From positions 1-64,000 of the forward strand of contig BAYV01000109.1 in NCBI GenBank assembly GCA_000710935.1: a stretch of 64,000 nucleotides of DNA, in the 5' to 3' direction. Of this stretch, positions 1 through 10,078 are shown one piece after another. The first letter of the stretch is position 1; each line of letters begins with the position of its first letter. Source of the stretch: Iodidimonas nitroreducens (lineage in GTDB: Bacteria > Pseudomonadota > Alphaproteobacteria > Sphingomonadales > Rhodothalassiaceae). The notes under the pieces were generated by a model that saw only the letters and a list, made by a program, of their open reading frames with translations, did no database searches and was not told the DNA's origin. The translations under genes and the position numbers were made by a program.

Positions 1-102
1 CATGCGAGTACCGGCGCCAACACCAACGGCTCGATCACTCGCCGCGCCGGGTGGAGCGGAAGCATAAAAAGAGAACCAGCGCGACGACGCACTGGCCCCC
101 AT
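1..102 (-). other. Open frame running off the window edge, possible 5' end of a gene
   Basis: On the minus strand an ATG at 102 opens a frame of 34 codons that stays open to the window edge. It lies 17 bases beyond the stop of the TonB-dependent receptor and in the same direction, so it could be the next gene of that unit. No convincing ribosome binding site precedes the ATG and the translation shows no motif I recognise. Both plus-strand alternatives are equally unconvincing. Treat it as undecided. Confidence 0.2.
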
Positions 103-119
103 TTTATGGATCAGAAAGA

Positions 120-3100
120 TCAGAAGGTGACATTCACCTGAGCATAGCCAAAGCGCCCCGGGACATCGAACAAGGTGGCGTCAAAGCCATTGAGCGCGCA
201 GGAGAAGCATTCCGGCGGATCGGTTTGCAGGATATTGTTGATCCCCACGCTGAAGGCGATGCGGTCTTCAAAAATGGCGGGCTGCCATGTGGCCTGAAGA
301 TCGCCATAGATCTTGGAGCCGAGCTTATTGGTGCCATCTGCGGGATCGGAACACAGGGTGCTCAGATCATTGATGCCGCCTGCCGAAACCCCGAACAGAT
401 TGGCCGGGCAGCTTTCCGTCAAACCATCAATATAACGGGCGATGAAATTGACCGAAACCGTTTTATAGGCCCAATTGAGATTGGCCTGAACCCGGAATTC
501 CGGCCAGCCTTTTTCCGGATCGCCCTGTTCGGTGCCAACCCGCTCGACCTTTGTGAAGCCATCGGCTGATGGGAAGCTTTCTTCAAAGCTGTTCACCCAT
601 GTAGTGAGGACACCGGCACTGAACCGACCAAAATCGGTCATGGGCGATTGATAATCGATGGAAAAATCCACCCCATCGGTTTCAATGCCGCCGATATTCT
701 GGAGCTGGATATTAAAGCCATTGATGGCCCCGCCCGGGGTGCGGCTGATACCGCTGCACAAGACCGGATCAAGGGTTTGCACGCAGCCTTGCAGTTTAAC
801 ATCCTGATCGATGGCCTGAATGGCATTTTCCAGATCGATATTCCAATAGGTGGCTTCAAAGGTCAGGCTTTCCACGCCTTTGATATCGGCCGCCCATTTG
901 GGGCTGTAAACGCTAGAAATCGAGAAGCTATCTGATGTTTCCGGCTGCAATTCCCGATTGCCCCCCACGGTGGTGGAAATCTGGGAATTAAGCTGGGTGA
1001 AGCTGCCATCAGCAGGTACCCCAAGGGCGACGCAATTTGCCTGAATTTGGGCCGATGCCGGATTGCCGCCCCCCAGACCGAGGAAATTGGAGCAGGGATC
1101 TTGCAAAGTGGCATCAAATCGGGCTTCAGAGCCGAAAAGCTCCCCAATGCCGGGGGCCCGCAAGCCTTCCGCATAGCTGCCGCGCAAGAGGAAATCCTCG
1201 GTTATCCGCCAGTTCACCCCGGCTTTGATCGTGGTATTGCCGCCAAAGGTGGAAAAATCGGAATAGCGGGCCGCAAAAGAAGCTTCGAGATATTCCGCAA
1301 AGGGTACCCCGGCCAGAAGCGGCAAAACGATTTCGCCATAAACTTCATCGACATTAAAGCTGCCTTGGGTGGGGGTTGAGGGCACACCGGCGCTTTCACC
1401 TGCCACCACCACGGCATCGGGCTGGAAGAATCCTTCGCGTTTTCTGTGCTCATAACCACCGGCAAAAGCGATCCAGCCCGCAGGTAAGCGGATCAGATCG
1501 CCGGAAATATTAGCGGTGACATCAAATAATTCCGATTCGCTTTCATCCTTTTGCACAAAGGTCACGAAATCGAGCATTTCAGGCGTGATGGAACCGGATC
1601 CATCCGCGCCCTGGCCACCAAAAAAATTGAACGGCACGCAGCCATTGATGCTGGAACCATCGGGATTAAGGCATTGATCGATCGGGCCCAGAGCCTGTTT
1701 CAATTTGGCGGAATTGAACGCCCCGAATTTACGCTGGCTGCCCCGGCTTTCGGAAAAGGTGGTATTTATATCCCAAAAAAAGCTGCGATCTTCAAAGGTG
1801 AAATCGCCGCGCAAGCCCCCATTCAGATACCAGGTATCAACATTTTGCTCGAATATGCGCGCTCCGGCTTCCAGCGGTCTGCGTCCGGCGAAAACAAAGC
1901 CGTTTTCCGCATTGAGGGTGATGCCAAAAGGATTGAAGGGATTGGTCGCATCCACGGAAATCGTATCCATCAGATTGCCATTGCCGGCATCAGGGCCGAT
2001 GAACAAAGGCTCTGGCGCCGCCTGATTGGTGGATTCGCGATTGTTGAACACCGCCTTCATTTCGAAAACCACATTATCGGTCAGATCATGTTCGATATTG
2101 GAAAAGACACTCACCCGCTTATTAGGCGTGGACACCAGATTGAATTGGGCGAAATTAAAGCGGTCGCTGGTATCGAAAGCATTGAAATCCAGCGATGCCG
2201 GATTGGCCGGATCAAAAGCCGCCAGATTGCCCAGTTGATTGATGGCCCCATCATTAAGGGTAATATCGGCGGTAATGGGATTGCCCTGCCCATCAAAAGC
2301 CCCGGTGCCGAAAATGAATCGACCCTGCGGCGTGCCCGAAGAACAAAAAGGCGTGCAGGCCCCAACGCCGGGGGTTGGGAAGGCCGAGATTTTACGATCA
2401 GAAGCCCTGATCGCGCTGGCTTCATTATAGGTCACATCCACAAAGATCCGGGTGCGCTCGCCCTGAGAACCAAATGACAGCGAATATTCCTGAGTTTCGC
2501 CATCCCCTTCATTGAGAAACATGCCGCCATAGGCCGAGGCCTTGAACCCTTCGAAATCTTTTTTGGTGATGATGTTAATCACCCCGGCAATGGCATCCGA
2601 GCCATAAATCGCCGAAGCCCCATCCTGCAGAACCTCGATCCGTTCGATGGCATTGGTGGGCACGGTCCCCAGATCCACCGCCGATGAAACGCCGGACCCC
2701 GATGTTTCATTCACCCAGCGCTTACCATCCACCAGCACCAGCACCCGCTTGGGGCCCAATCCGCGCAGATCGGCCTGAACCGAGCCTGCGCCAATGCCGC
2801 CGCCATCGGGTGGAAAGCCGAAATTGCCCGAATTATTGAACTTGCTGTTAAAGGTGCCTTGGGATTGCGGCAATCTTTGCAGGAAATCCCCAACATTGGT
2901 CAAACCGCTGCGATCAATATCTTCCGAACTGAGATTGACGATCGGGGAGGGCGAATTGAGAGGATTGCGCCGAATGCGCGACCCGGTCACCACCACTTCC
3001 TCGATGGTCGAGGCCTTTTCATCCGTTTGTGTCTGATCTTGCTGGGCAAGCACAGGCATTGTCAGCAGCAGGGCAAAGCCCCCGCTGCTCCCCATCAAAA

Positions 3101-3125
3101 GCGTGTGAAGCATTTTATTTTTCAT
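120..3125 (-). CDS. TonB-dependent outer-membrane receptor
   Basis: A protein of 1001 residues, usual for the large TonB-dependent receptors that import siderophores, vitamins, sugars or peptides across the outer membrane. It begins with a signal peptide (KNK basic start, long hydrophobic core, cleavage near VLAQQ). A TonB-box-like/linker segment [12 protein letters not shown] follows, then a plug domain with the [17 protein letters not shown] stretch, then a long beta-barrel. The chain ends VNVTF with the terminal aromatic residue typical of outer-membrane barrels. The ATG at 3125 was chosen over an upstream ATG at 3218 because a strong GGGAGG lies 7 bases before it and the signal peptide starts there. 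It diverges from a porin gene. The ligand is not readable; the peptidases nearby make peptides a guess only. Confidence 0.93.
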   Translation of the reverse strand: MKNKMLHTLLMGSSGGFALLLTMPVLAQQDQTQTDEKASTIEEVVVTGSRIRRNPLNSPSPIVNLSSEDIDRSGLTNVGDFLQRLPQSQGTFNSKFNNSGNFGFPPDGGGIGAGSVQADLRGLGPKRVLVLVDGKRWVNETSGSGVSSAVDLGTVPTNAIERIEVLQDGASAIYGSDAIAGVINIITKKDFEGFKASAYGGMFLNEGDGETQEYSLSFGSQGERTRIFVDVTYNEASAIRASDRKISAFPTPGVGACTPFCSSGTPQGRFIFGTGAFDGQGNPITADITLNDGAINQLGNLAAFDPANPASLDFNAFDTSDRFNFAQFNLVSTPNKRVSVFSNIEHDLTDNVVFEMKAVFNNRESTNQAAPEPLFIGPDAGNGNLMDTISVDATNPFNPFGITLNAENGFVFAGRRPLEAGARIFEQNVDTWYLNGGLRGDFTFEDRSFFWDINTTFSESRGSQRKFGAFNSAKLKQALGPIDQCLNPDGSSINGCVPFNFFGGQGADGSGSITPEMLDFVTFVQKDESESELFDVTANISGDLIRLPAGWIAFAGGYEHRKREGFFQPDAVVVAGESAGVPSTPTQGSFNVDEVYGEIVLPLLAGVPFAEYLEASFAARYSDFSTFGGNTTIKAGVNWRITEDFLLRGSYAEGLRAPGIGELFGSEARFDATLQDPCSNFLGLGGGNPASAQIQANCVALGVPADGSFTQLNSQISTTVGGNRELQPETSDSFSISSVYSPKWAADIKGVESLTFEATYWNIDLENAIQAIDQDVKLQGCVQTLDPVLCSGISRTPGGAINGFNIQLQNIGGIETDGVDFSIDYQSPMTDFGRFSAGVLTTWVNSFEESFPSADGFTKVERVGTEQGDPEKGWPEFRVQANLNWAYKTVSVNFIARYIDGLTESCPANLFGVSAGGINDLSTLCSDPADGTNKLGSKIYGDLQATWQPAIFEDRIAFSVGINNILQTDPPECFSCALNGFDATLFDVPGRFGYAQVNVTF

Positions 3126-3245
3126 AATAACCTCCCAAATTTTTTTGAAACGATCCCGATGACCGCATACCAAGCCTAAACAATTTAAAATCAACTGGTG
3201 AGAGAAATATTTTGTCACAATAACCTAAACTGGCGCGTCTTGTGT

Positions 3246-3261
3246 CTTGATATATATCAAG
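3246..3261. promoter_or_regulatory. FNR/FixK-type operator box
   Basis: A perfect palindrome TTGAT-ATAT-ATCAA (3247-3260), extended by C and G at the ends, matches the consensus of FNR/Anr/FixK-family regulators exactly. It sits in the 198-base divergent space, 63 bases before the porin ATG and about 120 bases before the receptor ATG. The distance would suit a class II activator site (centre near -41.5) for the porin if transcription starts near 3295. The -10 there is weak, as expected for an activated promoter. That it responds to oxygen limitation is inference. Confidence 0.6.
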
Positions 3262-3323
3262 GCTCTATCCGGCTTTCATGTTAGGTGCAGTCTGTACGAT
3301 CTTTATTTCAAGGCCGGAGAACC

Positions 3324-4574
3324 ATGATGCCTGTACATCCCCTTATTCACCGTCTTGTTATCCTGACGCTGCTGAGCATGTGCGCATCACCGGGCCTTGC
3401 GCAGACTGTCGAGAGCAATTCGCTGAAGACATTTATCGCGAAAAGCGATCTCATCTTCGATTCTCGTTTGCGGTTTGAACTGGTTGATCAGGATGGCTTT
3501 GATGAAGATGCGCAAGCCCTGACGCTGCGGAGCCGGTTCGGATTTGAAACGGCCTCTTTTCACGGCTTCAAAGCGCTGGTCGAGGGCGATTTCACCCGCG
3601 ATCTGGGGGTGAATGATTTTAATTCCACGGTGAATGGCAAGACCGGTTTTCCGGTCGTTGTCGATCCGGATTCAGAACGGCTCAACCGCCTGCAGCTTGG
3701 CTATCATCGGAAATGGGATGGGGCTTCTTTGGCTGCAACGGTGGGGCGACAAAGGATCAAGCTGGATGATGATCGGTTTATTGGTAATGTTGGGTTCCGG
3801 CAAAATGAACAAACTTTTGACGCTGCCCGCTTGCAGATCAGCCCTTTTGATGGGCTGACTGTTGATTATAGCTATATTTGGCAGGTCAATCGCATTTTTG
3901 GCAGTAATTCCGCGAACAAAACCGCAGATGCCGATTCCCATCTGATCAATGCCCGCTATGAAACGCCATGGGCCGTGATCACCAGCTATGCCTATCTTCT
4001 TGATCTGGAAGACCAGCTAGCATCCAGCGCCAGCAAAACCTTTGGCCTGCGCATGGCTGGGACACGCAATTTGTTTGATGATTGGCAGATTGCTTATGGC
4101 GCTGAATTTGCAAATCAGACCGACTTCGGGGGTAATCCCGAAAATTTCGATCTGAATTATATCATGGGGAAAGCCGGATTTACGCGAGGGGGGCTGAGCT
4201 TTGATGCCCAGATCGAGCGTTTAGAGGGTAATGGCCGGCGAGGCTTCACCACGCCCCTTGCAACATTGCATGCCTTCCAAGGGTTTGCGGATGTTTTCCT
4301 TGTGACCCCCGCAGCGGGACTGCGGGATATTCAAACAAAAATCCAATATCGCTGGCGCAATGTCTCAAAGCTTGGAGATGTTCGTTTAAGTGCCTGGTTT
4401 CATGACTTTTCGGCGACCCAAACCCAAGACGATCTGGGTGAAGAAATTGATTTTGGCCTCTTTATCACGCCCCGAAAGGGGATCACCTTCAGCATAAAAT
4501 ATGCCGATTTTTTTGGTGCCGACGATAAACCCAGCCTCCGTCGTTTTTGGACCGGTGTGGACGTGAAATTTTAA
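3324..4574 (+). CDS. Putative outer-membrane porin, alginate-export-like beta-barrel
   Basis: A protein of 416 residues with a clear signal peptide (MMPVH start, hydrophobic core, cut near GLAQT). The rest is alternating amphipathic strands with many aromatic and acidic residues and no globular motif. The C-terminus WTGVDVKF ends in phenylalanine like outer-membrane barrels. The pattern (DSRLRFELVDQDGF, LRSRFGFET, FEGDF-like strands, VGRQRI, FAVDYSYIWQV-like strands) resembles the alginate-export/porin family, but the substrate cannot be told. I start at 3324, where GGAG precedes by 5 bases, rather than at 3285, because the signal peptide begins there. The FNR-type box upstream suggests oxygen-dependent expression. 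Confidence 0.72.
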   Translation: MMPVHPLIHRLVILTLLSMCASPGLAQTVESNSLKTFIAKSDLIFDSRLRFELVDQDGFDEDAQALTLRSRFGFETASFHGFKALVEGDFTRDLGVNDFNSTVNGKTGFPVVVDPDSERLNRLQLGYHRKWDGASLAATVGRQRIKLDDDRFIGNVGFRQNEQTFDAARLQISPFDGLTVDYSYIWQVNRIFGSNSANKTADADSHLINARYETPWAVITSYAYLLDLEDQLASSASKTFGLRMAGTRNLFDDWQIAYGAEFANQTDFGGNPENFDLNYIMGKAGFTRGGLSFDAQIERLEGNGRRGFTTPLATLHAFQGFADVFLVTPAAGLRDIQTKIQYRWRNVSKLGDVRLSAWFHDFSATQTQDDLGEEIDFGLFITPRKGITFSIKYADFFGADDKPSLRRFWTGVDVKF

Positions 4575-4673
4575 GCGAAGTCGTTTTTAGAAAATTTTTG
4601 TGGCACCCACCCGGGAATTGACCTTTGGCCGCAATCTTGGCAGGCTCATAAACCTGTTTTCATGAAGGGGGTT

Positions 4674-7600
4674 ATGATGTTTTTTGGAAATCTTGCCAGC
4701 AAAGGCACCATCACCCTCATCCTCATATTTTTCGCCCAAACCTTTATGATCCAAACCGTTTCTGGCCAAACACAGCTGTTGCGTCATCCCGATTTATCGG
4801 CCACGCATCTTGTTTTTGCCTATGCTGGTGATCTTTATGTTGCCGATCCCATGGGCGCGAACCCCCGCCGCTTGACTGTGGGGGCTGCCGAAGAAAGCCA
4901 CCCCCATATCTCACCGGATGGCACCATGGTGGCTTTTACCGGCCATTATGAAGGCAATACCGATGTTTATGTGATGCCGATCACCGGCGGGCAGCCGGTC
5001 AGGCTCAGCTATCACCCCGGTGATGATTGGGTGCGCGGCTGGTCGGCGGATGGATCGGCGGTGCTGTTCAGTTCGGATCGGGGCTTGAGCTATCAGCGCG
5101 GCGGCCAGCTTTTTGAAATTGCGTTAACAGATGGGATCGAGCCCAATGGTTTGCCCCGGGCGCTGCCCATGCCCATTGCCTGGGATGGTGCCTATGCCCC
5201 CGATGGCGGGCAGATCGCCTATCAGCCCTTTCCATCGGGCTATAGTGGATCGGCGGGATGGAAAGGCTATCGCGGGGGGACCACGCCACCGATCTGGATT
5301 TTCGACACCAAAAGCCATGAGATCAGCGCGATCCCTAATGACGGGGTGAATGACTCCCACCCCATCTGGCTCGATGACAGCATTGTCTTTGTATCGGACC
5401 GAGATGGCGTGGCCAATCTGTGGTCATATGATCTGGCCGATCAAACCTTGCGCCAACACACCTATCACAAGGATTGGGATATCAAATCCGCCGCCGGCTA
5501 TGGCAGGCGCATCGTTTATGAATTGGGTGGTCGCCTGCATCTTTATGATCTGGAAACGAAAAGCACAAATGCCCTTGCGATTGAGCTGACGGTCGATCTA
5601 CCCGCCGCCCGGCCAAAATGGATCGAGGGTAAGGACTATATCGCCGAGGCGCGCCTTTCCCCCGATGGCCAAACCGCCCTGCTCAGCGTGCGGGGCGAAA
5701 TCATCAGCCTTTCGGTCAATCATGATGAGATGATCCAGATCACCCGATCATCGGGGGCCCATGATCGCGCGCCCCTATGGTCGCCCGATGGCCGCAAGCT
5801 TGCTTATCTCAGCGATCAATCGGGGGAATATGCCCTTTATGTGGGGGCTGTCAGCGGCCTTGGCACCACGACCTATTATGATCTGGCCGGTGCCCCCGCC
5901 ACCTATCGGCTTCATGCCTTTACGCCGGATGGATCGGCCATTCTATATGAGGATAATCATCTCAATCTCTATGAAATCAGCCTCAAGGATGGCACATCGG
6001 TGCGCATTGGCGGCCATGCCCGGCGCTGGTATCCCCATGGCTTTGCCCTCGCGGTCTCGCCCGATAGCCGCTATGTGGCCTTCCGGCGGGCCAATGAAAC
6101 TTATTTGAACAGCCTGATGATCCATGATCGCCAAAGCCGCGAGACCTTTCCCCTGACCAACGGCCCCGGCAGCCTTGATGCCCCTGTTTTCAGCCGGGAT
6201 GGGAAATATCTTTATTTCACCGCCAGCACCAATAGCGGCCCGGCCGGTGCCTGGCTTGATATGAGCAATCAGGATCGGATGGTGCGCCGGGGGATTTATG
6301 CCGCTGTGCTTTCGGCCAGCGATCCCACCCCGGTCCTTCCTGAAATCGATCAGCCCCCGGCGGCTCCGATCCCTCCTGAGAAGTCGCGGAAAAAGGCCAA
6401 AGATAAGGCTGCAGCCTCTGACCCAGAAGCCCCGCCGCAAACCCGGCTCGACCGCGAAGGGCTCGAAAAACGCATTGTCGCCCTGCCCATGGTCTTGCGC
6501 GATTATAACCGGCTGATGATCGGCAAGGATGGTGCCCTTTATGCCCTTGCCCTCCGCCCGGATGCAGCAGAAGAAAACCCCCCGGGCCGCGAGGATGAGG
6601 CCGTCAACAGCCTCTATCGATTTGATTTCAAAACACATAAGGAAAGCCTGTTTCTGGCGGATGTGGGTGAGGCCGCGATCAGCGCCAATGGCGATCATCT
6701 GCTGGTTTCGCGCCCCAAAAAATCATGGGCGGTGGTGGAAACCGGCGCGCCAACAGCCCCCATGCAGGGGATCAAGGATTTAGCGCTCGACAAAATCCGC
6801 CTTCAAATCGATCCCCGCGCGGAATGGCGGCAGATTTTTAACGAGGTCTGGCGGCTGGAGCGTGATTATTTTTATGATCGTGCCATGCATGGCCTTGATT
6901 GGGAGGCGGTGCGGCAAAAATATGCGCCCATGCTCGATCATCTGGGTCGCCGCGAGGATCTCACCCATATTCTGATCGAAATGATTTCCGAACTGGGGGT
7001 GGGTCATGCCCGCGCCTCGGGGGGCGATATCGTGAAGGCCGATGGCCAGAAAGTGGGGCTTTTGGGGGCGGATTTCAGGGTTGCCAATGGCTATTACCAG
7101 ATCAGCCGGATTTATGATGGGGAAAGCTTCAATCCCTTTTTAGGGGCGCCTTTGGCAGTGCCGGGGCTTGGGGTGAAGGCCGGGCATTATCTGCTGGCGA
7201 TCAATGGCCAGCCGGTCACCGCCTCGGATAATCCCTATCGATTTTTGGAAGGCACGGTGGGGCGGCAAACCCTTTTGCATCTGAATGACAAGCCCGAGAT
7301 GAAAGGCGCCTATTCCATCATCGTGCAGCCGATCCCCAATGAACGGGGGCTGCGCCGCTGGGCCTGGATCGAAGATAATCGCCGCCATGTGGCCGCCCTG
7401 ACCAATGATCGCGTGGGCTATGTGTATCTGCCCAATACCGCCGCCGATGGCTTCAGCTATTTCAATCGCTATTTTTTCAGTCAGCTCGATAAGCAGGCTT
7501 TGATCATCGATGAGCGCGGCAATGCCGGTGGGCAGGCGGCAAATTATATCGTTGATCTGCTCAACCGATCCCATCTGGCCTCATGGAAGGATCGCGATGG

Positions 7601-8003
7601 GGCGCTTTTTACAACGCCTGTGGGGGCCATTTTCGGACCGAAAGTAATGCTGATCGATCAATTCGCGGGATCGGGCGGCGATTTCCTGCCTTTTGCCTTT
7701 AAATACCAAACCGGCGGCACCCTGATCGGCACCCGCACATGGGGCGGGCTGATCGGCATCGGGGTGGCGCCCGATCTGATCGATGGGGGCCAGATCACCA
7801 CACCCTATTTCCGCTTCATTCACCCCGAAGGGGGCTGGGCCATCGAAAATGAAGGGGTGAGCCCCGATATCACTGTGGAGTTGACCCCCAAAGCGGTGAT
7901 CGAAGGCCGCGATCCTCAGCTTGACAAGGCCATCGCGGTGATCTTGCAGCAATTAGGCGAAAATCCGCCGCCCAAACTGCCCAGCGCCCCGGAAGGACCC
8001 TGA
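4674..8003 (+). CDS. Exported tricorn-like protease, S41 family
   Basis: About 1109 residues, the size of tricorn core proteases, which cut peptides released by larger proteases. After a signal sequence come two stretches of WD/TolB-like propeller repeats (roughly residues 30-640, with many SPDG and SRDG turns). These are followed by a tricorn C1 helical domain, a PDZ domain (around 810-900) and an S41 catalytic domain. The catalytic serine is in GSGGD (Ser about 1000), the histidine in ELGVGHA (about 778), and the DERGNAGGQ and NEGVSPDI segments match the family. An AAGGGGG-type ribosome site at 4665-4671 favours the ATG at 4674 or 4677 over 4662. A low-complexity linker rich in K, A and P near residues 560-600 separates the propeller units. 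It probably acts in the periplasm. Confidence 0.9.
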   Translation: MMFFGNLASKGTITLILIFFAQTFMIQTVSGQTQLLRHPDLSATHLVFAYAGDLYVADPMGANPRRLTVGAAEESHPHISPDGTMVAFTGHYEGNTDVYVMPITGGQPVRLSYHPGDDWVRGWSADGSAVLFSSDRGLSYQRGGQLFEIALTDGIEPNGLPRALPMPIAWDGAYAPDGGQIAYQPFPSGYSGSAGWKGYRGGTTPPIWIFDTKSHEISAIPNDGVNDSHPIWLDDSIVFVSDRDGVANLWSYDLADQTLRQHTYHKDWDIKSAAGYGRRIVYELGGRLHLYDLETKSTNALAIELTVDLPAARPKWIEGKDYIAEARLSPDGQTALLSVRGEIISLSVNHDEMIQITRSSGAHDRAPLWSPDGRKLAYLSDQSGEYALYVGAVSGLGTTTYYDLAGAPATYRLHAFTPDGSAILYEDNHLNLYEISLKDGTSVRIGGHARRWYPHGFALAVSPDSRYVAFRRANETYLNSLMIHDRQSRETFPLTNGPGSLDAPVFSRDGKYLYFTASTNSGPAGAWLDMSNQDRMVRRGIYAAVLSASDPTPVLPEIDQPPAAPIPPEKSRKKAKDKAAASDPEAPPQTRLDREGLEKRIVALPMVLRDYNRLMIGKDGALYALALRPDAAEENPPGREDEAVNSLYRFDFKTHKESLFLADVGEAAISANGDHLLVSRPKKSWAVVETGAPTAPMQGIKDLALDKIRLQIDPRAEWRQIFNEVWRLERDYFYDRAMHGLDWEAVRQKYAPMLDHLGRREDLTHILIEMISELGVGHARASGGDIVKADGQKVGLLGADFRVANGYYQISRIYDGESFNPFLGAPLAVPGLGVKAGHYLLAINGQPVTASDNPYRFLEGTVGRQTLLHLNDKPEMKGAYSIIVQPIPNERGLRRWAWIEDNRRHVAALTNDRVGYVYLPNTAADGFSYFNRYFFSQLDKQALIIDERGNAGGQAANYIVDLLNRSHLASWKDRDGALFTTPVGAIFGPKVMLIDQFAGSGGDFLPFAFKYQTGGTLIGTRTWGGLIGIGVAPDLIDGGQITTPYFRFIHPEGGWAIENEGVSPDITVELTPKAVIEGRDPQLDKAIAVILQQLGENPPPKLPSAPEGP

Positions 8004-8016
8004 GCAGGTTCTTTGG

Positions 8017-8811
8017 TTATTCCGGGAAATCCTCGAAATCCTGATCGAACAGATCCGCTTCTTCTTCGGTTTGGCCCGATTGACCATTACTGATTTCAAA
8101 CAAGCGGCGCTGGCGAAAAGCAGAGCGGGCAAAGGCATAGGGATCATCCGCCTTCATCACTTCCTTGATCACATCCCAATTGCGATCCCGGGCTTCGAGA
8201 ACGCCGGCCGCCGTCCAGCCCCGTCGGGCCCAGCGTTCATCGGCAATATCAAGGCCAAGGCCCACCGGCTCGGACACGGAATCCCCCACAAAGCCAAGGG
8301 TATCACGCGGATTGGTGGGGCCGATGATCGGTAAAACCAGATAAGGACCGCCGCCAATGCCCCACACCGCCAGCGTTTGCCCGAAATCTTCATCCACATT
8401 TCTGATCCCAAAGGCTGTGGCCGGATCGGCAATGCCCCCAATGCCCAGCACGGTATTCGCCAAAAAGCGTTTGGTGGCGATGCCAGCGCGGGTGCCTTCG
8501 CCCTGCAAAAGGGAATTGACGATCACCAAAGGCATTTTGGCATTGGCATAGATATTGGAAATGGCTTCACGAAAGATTTTGGGAACGATGGTGCGATAAA
8601 CCCATGTGACGGGCTGCAGGATCACCGTATCCAGCCCATTATTCACTTTCCACATGGCCCGATTGAAGGGTTCCAACGGATCATTGGCCTGTTCATAGGC
8701 GGCCACAGCATCCAGATCATTGGCCGGGGGGCGAGTGGCACAGCCAGCAATGGCCAGAATAAGCAGAGCAGCCGCTAGGCCGCGCATGAAAAAGTTCTGA
8801 GGCAAAATCAT
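8017..8811 (-). CDS. mlaA: MlaA/VacJ family outer-membrane lipoprotein
   Basis: A 264-residue lipoprotein with a lipobox LAIAGC (Cys24) and the MlaA signature segments NDPLEPFNRAMWKVN, FLANTVLGIGG and YLVLPIIGPTNPRDT. MlaA removes misplaced phospholipids from the outer leaflet of the outer membrane and passes them to the Mla ABC system in the inner membrane. The rest of the mla genes are not in this window. It is transcribed convergently with the tricorn-like gene, with only 13 bases between stops. The tail is acidic (EEEADLFDQDFEDFPE), which is common in alphaproteobacterial homologues. Confidence 0.93.
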   Translation of the reverse strand: MILPQNFFMRGLAAALLILAIAGCATRPPANDLDAVAAYEQANDPLEPFNRAMWKVNNGLDTVILQPVTWVYRTIVPKIFREAISNIYANAKMPLVIVNSLLQGEGTRAGIATKRFLANTVLGIGGIADPATAFGIRNVDEDFGQTLAVWGIGGGPYLVLPIIGPTNPRDTLGFVGDSVSEPVGLGLDIADERWARRGWTAAGVLEARDRNWDVIKEVMKADDPYAFARSAFRQRRLFEISNGQSGQTEEEADLFDQDFEDFPE

Positions 8812-9060
8812 AAGCGCGGACGCTCCTGAAAATAAGTAATGTGAAGGTCCTCGCCAGAAGAGGCAGCACGACCTTTTGCTGATGTCATCTCTAGCAGAGA
8901 GTTGATGCAGGCCTCAACTCTTTCCCAAGCCCGCTACGATCATGTGAACGAAATGGATCGGCATCCTTGTGCATCTTGGCCGGTTTTTGAACGATCTCGC
9001 CCTGACGCATGGATCATTTTTTAAGGGCCAAAAACACAAAGCTCTTTACCAGACATAAAG
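8812..9060. other. Intergenic space between divergent mlaA and the methionine operon
   Basis: About 250 bases with no credible frame. Its right end turns strongly AT-rich and leads into the operator and promoter of the regulator at 9113. A possible -35 (TTTACC, 9045-9050) pairs with a -10 TATACT at 9070-9075, with a rather long spacer of 19. Confidence 0.5.
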
Positions 9061-9085
9061 ATATGTTTATATACTATAGACATAT
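9061..9085. promoter_or_regulatory. Inverted repeat over the -10 region, likely ArsR-type operator
   Basis: ATATGT (9061-9066) and ACATAT (9080-9085) form a perfect 6-bp inverted repeat with a 13-base AT-rich spacer that contains a TATACT hexamer at 9070-9075. The site lies 28 bases before the ArsR-methyltransferase gene. ArsR-family repressors bind AT-rich inverted repeats that overlap promoters, so autorepression of the regulator-metF-metH operon is the natural reading. No binding data can be read from sequence. Confidence 0.5.
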
Positions 9086-9112
9086 TATATCAGTTTAAGG
9101 CCTGTAAACGAC

Positions 9113-10078
9113 ATGGATGCGATCCTTTCAGCCTTGCGTGCCGCCGGAGAACCCACAAGGCTCCGGATTTTGGGCCTTTTGGGCCATGGTGAATTGACGG
9201 TGACGGAACTGACCCAGATCCTGCGGCAAAGCCAGCCCCGGGTTTCACGCCATTTGCGCCTGTTATCCGAAGCCGGGCTTTTGGATCGTTTCCGCGAAGG
9301 GGCCTGGGTGTTCTACCGGATCGTGGAGGGAGGCACCCAAGGCCATCTGGCGCGCACCATCGTCGATCTTTTGCCCGATGAGGATCAGGAGCATCAGCGC
9401 GATCTGGAAAGGCTGGATGATGTGCGTCAGGCCCGGGCCGAGGCGGCGGCCGCCTATTTCCGGGCCAATGCCCCCCATTGGGACAAAATCCGCTCGCTTT
9501 ATGTGCCCGAAGATCAGGTGGAAAGTCGGCTGCTGGCCATCCTCGATCAGATCGAGGTGAAGGACCTGCTGGATATCGGCACCGGCACCGGACGGATTTT
9601 GGAGGTATTCGCCCCCCATATCAGCCGGGGTTTGGGGATCGACCTTTCGCCGGAAATGCTGACGGTGGCGCGGGCAAGCCTTGCGGCCAAGGATATCGGC
9701 CATTGTCAGGTGCGTTTGGGCGATATGTACGATATCCCCCTTGCCAATGACAGCATGGACCTGATCATCCTGCATCAGGTTTTGCATTTCGCCGAAGATG
9801 CGGGCACGGCGCTGAAGGAAGCGGCGCGGGTTTTGCGCCCCGGCGGCATGGCGCTGATCGTTGATTTCGCCCCCCATGAGCATGAAGACCTGCGCGATGA
9901 TCATCAGCATCGCCGCTTAGGGTTCGCCGATGATGAGGTGGTGGGCTGGGCCCAATCGGCGGGGCTTCGGGCCTTTGATATCGATCATCTGGATGGCGGC
10001 ACCCTCACCGTCACCTTATGGACATTGGAAAAACCCCAAACCCAGCCTGCCGCAAAAAGATTGGAGCCGGCCTTATGA
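9113..10078 (+). CDS. ArsR-family regulator fused to SAM-dependent methyltransferase (SahR-like)
   Basis: A 321-residue two-domain protein. Residues 1-95 are a winged-helix ArsR domain (EPTRLRILGLLGHGELTVTEL, then QPRVSRHLRLL as recognition helix). Residues about 130-300 are a class I methyltransferase fold with motif I LLDIGTGTGRILEVF and the acidic loop after LGIDLSPEML. Methionine-cycle regulators of the SahR type in Proteobacteria belong to the ArsR family, and this gene overlaps metF by four bases (ATGA). I infer a repressor that senses SAM or S-adenosylhomocysteine through the methyltransferase pocket and controls metF and metH. Real methyltransferase activity cannot be excluded. The metal-binding cysteines of arsenic-sensing ArsR proteins are absent. 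Confidence 0.85.
   Translation: MDAILSALRAAGEPTRLRILGLLGHGELTVTELTQILRQSQPRVSRHLRLLSEAGLLDRFREGAWVFYRIVEGGTQGHLARTIVDLLPDEDQEHQRDLERLDDVRQARAEAAAAYFRANAPHWDKIRSLYVPEDQVESRLLAILDQIEVKDLLDIGTGTGRILEVFAPHISRGLGIDLSPEMLTVARASLAAKDIGHCQVRLGDMYDIPLANDSMDLIILHQVLHFAEDAGTALKEAARVLRPGGMALIVDFAPHEHEDLRDDHQHRRLGFADDEVVGWAQSAGLRAFDIDHLDGGTLTVTLWTLEKPQTQPAAKRLEPAL

Noticed and set aside
1551-2477. A 308-codon plus-strand frame opposite the TonB receptor
   Set aside because: Shadow frame; the receptor on the other strand is complete and matches its family.
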